NCBI GenBank assembly: GCA_030619435.1
Contig: JAUXBI010000066.1
Span: forward strand, 1 to 8,267
Length of the DNA stretch: 8,267 bases
From: Syntrophaceae bacterium
GTDB lineage: Bacteria > Desulfobacterota > Syntrophia > Syntrophales > UBA2210
Reading direction: 5' to 3'
In this document: positions 1-5,996 of the stretch, one piece after another
Layout: every line of letters begins with the position of its first letter
Position numbering within the stretch: the stretch's first letter is position 1
Translations under genes and position numbers: made by a program
The notes under the pieces: model-generated
What the model saw: the letters and a program-made list of their open reading frames with translations, nothing else
The model's database searches: none
Told to the model about the DNA's origin: nothing

Positions 1-399
1 CGTCTGGAATGTATAGAAGGATATGCCCAGCGGGATAATAATGTCCAGCCGCGCCGGCTCATACGCTATATGCATCCAGTGCATGAGTATCGTAAAATTT
101 TCGAGGAGAAATCCCGCATACTTGAAGAAACAGAGCAGCCCCAGATTTACGGCGAGACTGACGGACATAAACAGTTTACGCGCAGTTTTGCTCCCGGCAT
201 TATATATACGTCTGGCGGCAATCCAGTCCGCCAGCGTGGATATCCACAGAAGGATAACAAACGGGGGGTTCCACGCGGCATAGAAAAGATAGCTCGCGGC
301 GAGGAGCCCCGCCTTCTTCAGGTTCCACCGCAGCGGAAGATAATTAAAGGCAACAACAATGGCGAAGAATATAATAAAGGTATAAGAGTTGAATAACAC
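1..399 (-). CDS. MBOAT family membrane O-acyltransferase (AlgI/DltB-like), N-terminal part, cut by window edge
   Basis: The visible 133 residues begin MLFNSYTFIIFF and contain STLADWIAARRIYN, SLAVNLGLLCFFKYAGF and, at the very end, LDIIIPLGISFYTFQT. These are the hallmark N-terminal motifs of bacterial membrane-bound O-acyltransferases of the AlgI/PatA type, which move acetyl or other acyl groups onto exported polysaccharides or cell-wall polymers at the inner membrane. Hydrophobic segments alternate with short basic loops, as the family requires. The start is a GTG at 399-397. An in-frame TAA lies just upstream (417-415), and the MLFNSY opening is the usual family N-terminus, so no earlier start fits. 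The ribosome binding site is weak (AAGG about 13 bases upstream). The catalytic His lies beyond the window, so activity cannot be judged and neither can the polymer substrate. It follows the MORN gene by 35 bases and may be co-transcribed with it. Confidence 0.88.
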   Translation of the reverse strand, partial: MLFNSYTFIIFFAIVVAFNYLPLRWNLKKAGLLAASYLFYAAWNPPFVILLWISTLADWIAARRIYNAGSKTARKLFMSVSLAVNLGLLCFFKYAGFLLENFTILMHWMHIAYEPARLDIIIPLGISFYTFQT

Positions 400-434
400 C
401 GCAGGGATTAAACCTTAATTTGAAAGAAGGTCCT

Positions 435-977
435 TCAATTGTCTTTGATAAAATCACCATTCTCCATAAGGGTCCCCTCTTCTTTTTTGCCATCCGGAAA
501 TAGCATAGTCCCCACCGCGTAACGCTTGTACCATAGATATTTGGCTGTTGCCGCTTCATCAAACTTTTTGGGGGCCGGCCCCTTTTTAACGGTAGTTTCC
601 GTTTTCCACTGCCCCATGAATTTCCTGCCGTCCGAGAAGGTCAGCACCCCCTGACCGTCTTTGGTACCGTTCTTGAATTCTCCGTTATATTTCTTGAATT
701 GCTGACTGTCGGGATAAGTCAGGATTCCATGGCCATCAGGTCTATCGTTATGCCACTTACCGACATAAGTATCACCGGATAATCCGATCATTGTTCCCTC
801 ACCTTCCCTTTTGCCGCTTTTAAATTGTCCCGTATATTGCTTAAAGTTTTTGCTTTCAGGATATGTCATGGTACCTTGTCCATTGAGACAATCCCCCTTT
901 ATGCACTCACACAGAGCACCCTCAGGACACCAGATAAGTGCTGCCACCAGAAACGCAAATAAATATACTCGAGACAT
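435..977 (-). CDS. Exported MORN-repeat protein
   Basis: This 180-residue protein has a hydrophobic N-terminal segment (about 4-22) consistent with a Sec signal peptide, then a short Cys-containing stretch (C23, C25, C30). Three clear MORN repeats of the form Y-x-G-x-[FW]-K-x-G-x-x-x-G-x-G follow, starting near Y48, Y71 and Y97. A fourth, degenerate copy begins at F120, and there are partial units at both ends (GQGTM at 33-37, GTMLFPDGK at 156-164). MORN repeats form elongated beta-hairpin arrays that act as binding scaffolds, and no enzymatic motif is visible. Residues 33-63 and 82-112 are near-duplicates at a 49-residue offset, which points to duplication of a two-repeat block. The ATG at 977 has AGGAGG and a nearer AAGGA upstream. 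The MBOAT gene begins 35 bases downstream. The partner or ligand is unknown. Confidence 0.9.
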   Translation of the reverse strand: MSRVYLFAFLVAALIWCPEGALCECIKGDCLNGQGTMTYPESKNFKQYTGQFKSGKREGEGTMIGLSGDTYVGKWHNDRPDGHGILTYPDSQQFKKYNGEFKNGTKDGQGVLTFSDGRKFMGQWKTETTVKKGPAPKKFDEAATAKYLWYKRYAVGTMLFPDGKKEEGTLMENGDFIKDN

Positions 978-1037
978 TATCCTTTCTTCCTCCTGTTGCT
1001 TTTCATAAAATAATCCTTATTGAAGATCCTCGAGTAT
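965..1037. repeat. 9-bp inverted repeat flanking the start region of the MORN gene
   Basis: ATACTCGAG at 965-973 and CTCGAGTAT at 1029-1037 are perfect reverse complements with a 55-base spacer. The spacer contains the Shine-Dalgarno sequence and start codon of the MORN gene. The left arm lies inside the first codons of that gene. In RNA the arms could pair and place the ribosome binding site in a large loop. With only nine base pairs and a palindromic CTCGAG core, chance is a real alternative. Confidence 0.3.
977..1006 (-). CDS. Possible 9-codon leader ORF stopping on the MORN start codon
   Basis: In the 103-base gap (978-1080) between the lipoprotein and MORN genes there is an ATG at 1006-1004 with AAGGA about 8 bases upstream. 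It opens a frame encoding MKSNRRKKG. Its TAA stop (979-977) overlaps the ATG of the MORN gene as TAATG. The basic composition largely reflects the purine-rich Shine-Dalgarno tract being read as codons (AGG AGG AAG AAA GGA), so it may be an accident. I see no convincing promoter or terminator in the rest of this gap. Confidence 0.15.
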   Translation of the reverse strand: MKSNRRKKG

Positions 1038-1080
1038 CATGAATAGAGAAATTTTGTTCCATAAATAACGGGTCCTTGCA

Positions 1081-1503
1081 CTATTTCACAGCACCAGGAA
1101 AGCTCCGGGGCGTAAGCTCCAGATACCAGCCTTCATTTTCCATCGCCCATTTTTCCGTGATGGTAATATTGAAATCATGACCCATCTGAGTAATAACACA
1201 GTCAACTCTGGCGCTGGCATCCCTGCCGGAGGCCAGTATTCTGATCTCCCTGATATCAAAGCTCTTAATCACCGCATTGGCCCTGCTTATGAAAATATCT
1301 CGTTTTATTTCTTTCCTGTAGGCCTCTGTTGTCAGATCATATACAGTTCCCCATTTTTTATTGACCTTGGCGTTCCATTCCGTCTCCACCTGCTGTCTGA
1401 GCGCCTCTTCCCCTGTCCGGTCAATGTTGCGGACGTGCGCGCAGCCCGCAACCATCACCAGCATGAATGCAAACAGCAACAAACCCGTTAAAGCACGTTT
1501 CAT
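1081..1503 (-). CDS. Small lipoprotein with an NTF2-like (SnoaL/DUF4440-type) fold
   Basis: The 140-residue product starts MKRALTGLLLFAFMLVMVAGC, a lipoprotein signal peptide with lipobox V-A-G-C and Cys21 as the predicted lipidated residue. Ala22 follows, with no Asp retention signal, so sorting to the outer membrane is likely. The mature part matches the NTF2-like layout. A first helix (E-T-E-W-N-A-K) is followed by W-G-T-V-Y-D-L-T-T-E-A-Y-R, then a strand rich in alternating residues (ASARVDCVITQM), and it closes with EKWAMENEGWYLE. Such small cone-shaped domains usually bind a ligand or partner, and no catalytic residue can be named. The ATG overlaps the TGA of the upstream selenoprotein gene (ATGA, 1500-1503). 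An AAGGAAAG Shine-Dalgarno lies inside the end of that gene, so translation is probably coupled. The fold call is by pattern only. Confidence 0.8.
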   Translation of the reverse strand: MKRALTGLLLFAFMLVMVAGCAHVRNIDRTGEEALRQQVETEWNAKVNKKWGTVYDLTTEAYRKEIKRDIFISRANAVIKSFDIREIRILASGRDASARVDCVITQMGHDFNITITEKWAMENEGWYLELTPRSFPGAVK

Positions 1504-2612
1504 TTTTTCTTTCCTTTCATCGATTCCGCCTGTTCTTTCAATTGCATACGCATATATTCCTCAGGGGACAACTTCCACAATTCCTTTACTTCCTGTATAA
1601 TTTCCTTCTCTCTTTTCTCGGCCCGTATTTTTCTTTCCTCTCTGACTTTCTTGTGCATCTCATCTCCGGTAATAGCGGCAATTTCGGGATCCAACGAAAC
1701 ACCGGATCCCAGATATATCACCTTTTTCGCGCTGCGCGCCACTTTTCCCGCGTCATCCAGGGTTGCCTGAAAATACCCCAGCTTCGTCCCAAGGAATGGC
1801 GCTTTGACAACGGAGACAGCGGCGCCGTCAACTGCGCCGCCCGGCGCCACCGGAACTGATTCAGACCCGCAGGGCGCCGGGGCAACAGGCGCGCCAGCTT
1901 TGTCTCTCCCCCCTGCCACAGCAAGGTCGATACCGTCAACCGCGTTGACCAGCGCTGTCGTCGCCTCAAACCCACACTGTGAAAGTAAGACTATAAAGTC
2001 GGCCTTCTTCCTTAGCTCAGAAATCATTCTTTTCAGGACATCTTCCGGGTCAAGGACTTTAAGGCCTTTTACCGATTCCCTGTCCGTCACATTTTCCAGC
2101 GCATTTAGAGCCATAACTCCGGCTATGCCCACACGGACATCTCCTGTCTTCTTTATGACATATTCCCTGCCAAAGGGAATCCCGCTGTCCCTGTGTACAA
2201 GATTGGACGTGATCAGGGAAAAACTCAGATCTTCCATTGCCTTCTTCAGAAACTCCGTCCCGAGGGAGAATTCCTTCCACCCCGGACTCATGGCATCATA
2301 GCCCATCTTGTCCATCGCTTTGAACCCGGTTTCCGCTGCGATAGCAAGGCCGTCAGGCGCGAAGATCCTCGTCAGAAACATGCCCCCGCAGTCCAGAAGA
2401 AGCACTGATTCACCGCTTTTTCTGACAGATTGAACAGCAGCAGCGTTGCGGGCAAGACCGCCCACAGTTTTTCCGCCTCAGCCACGTTTTGGAGTTATCT
2501 GACCAGCGATATCACCCGTATAGAGGATTGTAACCGTTCTCTCACCACCGGCAAGACACATCATCGGTATAAAAAGGAATAAAAGTGCAGCCGCTGCGCA
2601 AAACTTTTTCAT
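1500..2612 (-). CDS. UshA/5'-nucleotidase-like exported selenoprotein with in-frame UGA (Sec45)
   Basis: Read with one in-frame TGA (2480-2478) as selenocysteine, this gene encodes 370 residues. The ATG at 2612 has AAGGTG five bases upstream and opens a signal peptide (about 1-21, ending MMCLA). The fold begins with VTILYTGDIAGQITP (27-41), the first strand of the UshA-type metallophosphoesterase domain. It continues through G-U-G-G-K-T to VGGLARNAAAV (50-60), VLLLDCGGMF (70-79), GYDAMSPGWKEF (104-115), VLLSQCGFE (208-216) and DGIDLAVAGGRD (226-237), and ends in a charged helical tail. Compared with active relatives, D-x-H, G-D, G-N-H-E, S-H and G-H-x-H have become D-x-A, G-G, G-W-K-E, S-Q and G-G-R-D. 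Phosphatase activity is therefore unlikely. Sec45, Cys75 and Cys213 occupy former active-site loops. I recall database families named as UshA-like selenoproteins but cannot verify membership. A start at GTG 2465 would lack the export signal. The gene lies 28 bases after the preceding stop. Confidence 0.85.
2448..2480 (-). promoter_or_regulatory. UGA Sec codon plus candidate bacterial SECIS hairpin
   Basis: The UGA is at 2480-2478. Downstream, GUGGGC (2465-2460) pairs with GCCCGC (2453-2448) through six base pairs including one U-G wobble, and U2466-A2447 can add a seventh. The loop is GGUCUU. The GGU begins exactly 18 nt after the UGA. From memory the E. coli fdhF SECIS has the same spacing and a loop containing GGUCU, where the guanines are needed for SelB binding. 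The position, short loop and GGU all fit the bacterial SECIS model, which places the loop roughly 16-37 nt after the UGA. In both proteins the codons after Sec end in V-[AG]-G-L. Confidence 0.82.
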
Positions 2613-2640
2613 ATTTTCACCTTTCAAAAATAGTCTCCCC

Positions 2641-5112
2641 TCAGAAACCGATCCCGCTCCCCATCAACCTCCGGCTGTCAGTTGTTGCTATAAGGTACAT
2701 ACCGTTTACAGGACCGGTAGATTTTATCTTCATGTACCGCGCGGACTGTGGCACCCCGCTGTCGAAAAGATTTTTTATGAGGGAGGATATACGCTGATTT
2801 TTCTTCACGTCGCGGATCGTTTCATCAAGGAGATTTCCGTCACCATCGAAGAGCGAAAAGAAAATATACGCGGCGCTATCGCCGGTGTTCATTATTCCTA
2901 TGCCTGTGCCCCATATGCCGAGACAGGCAATGTGAGGAAGATACAGATCAGTGAAAGCGGGAGCGGCGCCATAAAGCGGAACCCCGGAAAACTGTACACC
3001 ATTTGCCGACCCGTATGATACAAACCCGCAAAGCGGCTGACCGTTATCCGATTCCACCTTCAGCGCGGCCACATCCCACGACTGGAAAATATCCGCGACT
3101 TCTTCCACGAGATTCTGATTCACTCTGATCATGCGTTGCGCAACATGGATCTCATAGCCGTCCGCATCATACGCGGTTAGGGTTGCGACAGTATCCTCAC
3201 TGCCGGTATTCATCACCGCGATTCCGGTGCGCCAGTAATCATTGCAGGCGCAATGAGGCACAATCAAAGCAGACGCCCTTTCAAGAGGCAGAGGCACAAG
3301 AGCGCACCCGCAAGGTATGGAAGAGTCGCCGGGCGAAGACGGTCTGAAAAACTTGATATACCCCACGAGACAGTCTCGCCCGCTTGTTGCCAAGGCTTTC
3401 ATGCTGCTCGCTCCGCCAAGGATTCCCACCTCAAGCGTGTCCTCTTCTATTTTCTGGCCGGGCGCGAGCGATATGGTATCCGTGCCTACCAGTATGCCTT
3501 CTTCATCATAGGCAAAACGTTCAACCTCTTCGGCATCATTTCCGATATTTATCAGGCCAAACCAGGTCTTCTCCGCTCCAAAAAACGTTCCTCTGATAAA
3601 ATGAGGGAAGAACACCTCTGAAGAAGCGCTGTCTGCCGGAATAAGCTTTGATCCAAACATCAGATCGCCGCCGGTTGTTACCACCTGAAGTCCCTGTACG
3701 GGACCGTCCGAATCAATCCTCAAATACCCCTTGTAGTGCGACGTAACTCCAAAATCCCTTTCAAGCACACCCACAAGATGACTCTTGGACGATGAATCAA
3801 AAGAATTCTTGATCTGTCCATCAGGGTCCATCTGCGCGACAACGATTTTTTTTGCGTCTTCCGAACCCAGAACTGTTATCCCTGTGGCCCACAATCCCCC
3901 CGGGTCAACCGGGAATATGCCCTGATAGGCGAGGCTCTGCCGGAGCGTCAACTCGTAATATGGACCCATGGCAGGATTCCAGGGGACAACCTCCAGATAA
4001 TAATCCCCCGTCCGGGCCGCCTCTATCACCTGCTCGCCGCTTCTCTCTATAACAGCCACGGGATCACCCGCGGGGTCGTCATAAACCTTCAGCGAAACGC
4101 TTGCCCCGTGTTCCGAGCTTATGCCGACGTAAAGCTTATCTCCCTTTTCAAGATCCACCACCTTGAAATAATCATTCGTCACGGCTACGAGCGAGTAATG
4201 GCCCCCATGCAGGGAAACAGCATTCCCGAAGGTATCGTTGCCCTCGTAGGGATCACCCACGACCGCGTTAATACTATTCACTTCCTGATGAAAATCTCTC
4301 CCCGGGTCATCACTATAGATCGAGTTTATATATGGCTCAGTCCCGAACGGTTCGAACGCCTTTTTAGGAGGGATACTGCCATTTTTCCATCCCGACCCTG
4401 TAACTGTTTCACCCTCAATTTCAAGCCAGTAATAATAAGTGCTGAAAGACACCAGCGTTCCCACAAAATCAATGTTATCGCCGACGCCGTCGCTCGCGTA
4501 ATAGAGCTTGACCGTGTAATGACGTACGTTCCCTTCCTGCGTGTAATCTGTGTCATACTTGTAAACGGGGAAGTTCCAGTGTTCTTCGCCCGTTCCGAGA
4601 TCAAATATCACGGGCGATCTCTTCTCGCGGATATAGTAGTCAAGAACCTGGTGAAAGACCTCGGGCGCGTCGGTTTCGGCATCATCATACACCGTAGTGT
4701 AGAGCGTCCCGTCATAGGCGACGGTTATAAGTCCCTTCTTGTCGCCCACACGAAAGAGTGTGCCGTCATAGATTCCCGCGAGGACCGGTTCCTCCTCCAG
4801 TATGGCCGCCGCCGCCCAGCAGAAGCACATGCCATGCCAGCTTTTCGCGTCCTCACTGTAATACCGCCAACTGCCGAATTCCGTGGCTGGGCCGTCACAG
4901 CGCCCATTCATTACGTAATCGTACTTTTCGAGCGGAGCCGGATGGCCCCTGTACTCCTCTCCCGTGACGAGGCCCCCGCTGCTCGTAGGCCACCACCAGC
5001 CCGACCATGGAACATAAGCGGCCGCATATGTCTCTGTTTCGCACCGCCCTTCGCCTGAAACAAAGGTGAAGAAAAGGATCGCGACGGCTATCAGGAGCAA
5101 ACATCTTTTCAT
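2641..5112 (-). CDS. Exported multidomain protein: transglutaminase-elicitor/papain-like domain, PPC domain and four W-x-T-G-I beta repeats
   Basis: This 823-residue protein has a signal peptide (about 1-24). Residues 30-270 resemble the transglutaminase-elicitor/papain-like fold. WHGMCFCWAAAAILEEEP (92-109) carries the likely nucleophile, either Cys96 (C-x-x-W-A as in the elicitor family) or Cys98 (C-W-A as in papain). HWNFPVYKY (178-186) offers a candidate His178. Such domains cross-link or cleave peptides; which applies here is not decided by the sequence. Residues about 287-392 look like a PPC domain (DPYEGNDTFGNAVSL onward, ending with YYLEVVPW). Four repeats of roughly 100 residues then begin near 398, 500, 617 and 724, each with a W near a G-[IL]-x-[VI]-x-[NL] strand and an acidic D-x-D-G type turn. 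These are probably surface or adhesion modules. The ATG overlaps the TGA of the upstream gene (ATGA, 5109-5112), which implies coupled translation. Confidence 0.85.
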   Translation of the reverse strand: MKRCLLLIAVAILFFTFVSGEGRCETETYAAAYVPWSGWWWPTSSGGLVTGEEYRGHPAPLEKYDYVMNGRCDGPATEFGSWRYYSEDAKSWHGMCFCWAAAAILEEEPVLAGIYDGTLFRVGDKKGLITVAYDGTLYTTVYDDAETDAPEVFHQVLDYYIREKRSPVIFDLGTGEEHWNFPVYKYDTDYTQEGNVRHYTVKLYYASDGVGDNIDFVGTLVSFSTYYYWLEIEGETVTGSGWKNGSIPPKKAFEPFGTEPYINSIYSDDPGRDFHQEVNSINAVVGDPYEGNDTFGNAVSLHGGHYSLVAVTNDYFKVVDLEKGDKLYVGISSEHGASVSLKVYDDPAGDPVAVIERSGEQVIEAARTGDYYLEVVPWNPAMGPYYELTLRQSLAYQGIFPVDPGGLWATGITVLGSEDAKKIVVAQMDPDGQIKNSFDSSSKSHLVGVLERDFGVTSHYKGYLRIDSDGPVQGLQVVTTGGDLMFGSKLIPADSASSEVFFPHFIRGTFFGAEKTWFGLINIGNDAEEVERFAYDEEGILVGTDTISLAPGQKIEEDTLEVGILGGASSMKALATSGRDCLVGYIKFFRPSSPGDSSIPCGCALVPLPLERASALIVPHCACNDYWRTGIAVMNTGSEDTVATLTAYDADGYEIHVAQRMIRVNQNLVEEVADIFQSWDVAALKVESDNGQPLCGFVSYGSANGVQFSGVPLYGAAPAFTDLYLPHIACLGIWGTGIGIMNTGDSAAYIFFSLFDGDGNLLDETIRDVKKNQRISSLIKNLFDSGVPQSARYMKIKSTGPVNGMYLIATTDSRRLMGSGIGF

Positions 5113-5798
5113 TCGGTCACCAGCCAGTATCTCATGTTTCTGTTCTCACCGTAGAGGGGCCAGGGATAGTGAAAGCCCCATCTCTGTAAAAAGAGAATAG
5201 AGCCTTTATCGTCCGTGCATTTCACCTCAAAAAGCGGACAACCGGCAGCCGAAGATGAAGACCCTTCCGCGTCCGGCAGCCTGCGGACATCCTGTCTCAC
5301 AATCTTTTCTGCCTTCATTCCCCCTCCCATGACGCGCGTTATCCGGTATTCCGACGATGACGGCGCTGTAAGGGGAAAAACCGGCGTATCGCAAGGGATC
5401 AGCGTGCGCTCCGACACCACCGGCACGCCCTTTTCATAGACCAGGGTTGTGCCAATGGTCTTTCCTCGAGACATCTTTTCCATATCCACTCCGGCAAGAG
5501 AGCCATCCGAGCACCTATAGAACAGCCTTGCCTTCAGCTTCACGCGGCCGGTCTGCTCGCTGACATCCACGGCATATCTCTCCTCCGCCCCCTCCATTTC
5601 GCGGCCCACAACCCGATAGTTCCAGTATACCGCAGCGGACCACTCATCATCTACTACCGGAGAGGGATAGACCACCCGCACCTGCCAGCGGTCTCCCACC
5701 TTCCATGCAGGAGATATATTTTCGCTCCCCGCAACGGTTGACGCGCACAGGAGAACAACCACGGTCGCCCACGCGAGCATTCTGAACCCATTTTTCAT
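5109..5798 (-). CDS. Exported protein of unknown function, first gene of the operon
   Basis: I do not recognise a named family. The 229-residue product starts MKNGFRMLAWATVVVLLC and has a signal peptide likely cleaved after ASTVAG (about residue 24). The mature protein opens PAWKVGDRWQVRVVYPSP, a W-x-V-G-D-x-W strand found at the start of many secreted beta-rich proteins. It continues as alternating beta strands (YWNYRVVGREMEGAEERYAVDV, with K-L-K-A-R-L-F-Y later) and closes with QRWGFHYPWPLYGE. Four Cys remain apart from the signal. The frame is open back to an ATG at 5972, but that extension crosses the terminator at 5862-5893 and buries the signal peptide, so I chose 5798, which has AGAGG about 9 bases upstream. 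The stop overlaps the start of the transglutaminase-like gene. A role as partner or chaperone of that protein is a guess from position only. Confidence 0.82.
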   Translation of the reverse strand: MKNGFRMLAWATVVVLLCASTVAGSENISPAWKVGDRWQVRVVYPSPVVDDEWSAAVYWNYRVVGREMEGAEERYAVDVSEQTGRVKLKARLFYRCSDGSLAGVDMEKMSRGKTIGTTLVYEKGVPVVSERTLIPCDTPVFPLTAPSSSEYRITRVMGGGMKAEKIVRQDVRRLPDAEGSSSSAAGCPLFEVKCTDDKGSILFLQRWGFHYPWPLYGENRNMRYWLVTE

Positions 5799-5840
5799 TA
5801 TCGACAACCTCTTGAATTTGAAGGAATGCGCCCACTGAAG

Positions 5841-5853
5841 GGGCATCCTGCCC
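5841..5853 (-). other. Small hairpin in the leader of the four-gene operon
   Basis: On the minus strand GGGCA-GGA-TGCCC forms a perfect 5-bp stem with a 3-base loop, 43 bases upstream of the ATG at 5798 and just after the terminator of the preceding gene. It lacks a U-tract, so it is not a terminator by itself. The operon promoter should lie between about 5799 and 5861 unless readthrough drives it, but I could not find a convincing -35/-10 pair there. Confidence 0.3.
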
Positions 5854-5861
5854 GACCAGAC

Positions 5862-5893
5862 AAAAAAAGGCGGGGCCTCAGTGCGACCCCGCC
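5862..5893 (-). terminator. Intrinsic (Rho-independent) terminator after the cysteine-rich protein gene
   Basis: On the minus strand GGCGGGG (5893-5887) pairs perfectly with CCCCGCC (5875-5869). Two further base pairs form across a 2-base bulge around a GCACU loop. Seven uridines (5868-5862) follow immediately. The hairpin is 104 bases past the stop of the 382-residue protein gene and separates it from the four-gene operon. It is the only clear terminator in the window. Confidence 0.88.
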
Positions 5894-5996
5894 CATTCCT
5901 TGTGCGCAGCTTCTCCGGCGGATCCGTGAGGATACAACCGGTAAAAGCTCTATACGCGCTCTGTTGGTTCATTCTGCATTTTTATTTCTACTCTCA

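Noticed and set aside
70..396. Plus-strand open frames at the left edge
   Set aside because: The minus strand carries an unmistakable MBOAT N-terminus over the same bases, and the plus-strand products have no recognisable features.
1804..2301. Plus-strand open frame of 165 codons
   Set aside because: It is antisense to the selenoprotein gene, rich in Ser/Pro/Ala from the complementary codons, and shows no family motif.
1500..2465. Starting the UshA-like protein at GTG 2465 as a complete 321-residue cytoplasmic protein
   Set aside because: The frame upstream of the TGA has a good ribosome binding site, a signal peptide and the missing first strand of the fold. The GTG has no ribosome binding site and sits in the SECIS stem.
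2478..2480. TGA as a nonsense mutation making a pseudogene, or as a sense codon through general recoding
   Set aside because: Both sides are intact coding sequence, a SECIS-like hairpin is correctly placed, and six genes in this window use TGA as their stop. A point mutation or sequencing error cannot be fully excluded without homologs.
4108..5058. Plus-strand open frame of 316 codons
   Set aside because: It lies entirely antisense to the transglutaminase-like gene, and its product has no signal, motif or plausible composition.
5842..5861. Sigma-54 promoter in the operon leader (TGG followed by GC)
   Set aside because: The spacing between GG and GC is off by one base and the remaining consensus positions do not match.
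5109..5972. Longer version of the unknown exported protein starting at ATG 5972
   Set aside because: It would run through the intrinsic terminator and place the signal peptide about 60 residues inside the protein. The ATG at 5798 has a ribosome binding site and exposes the signal.
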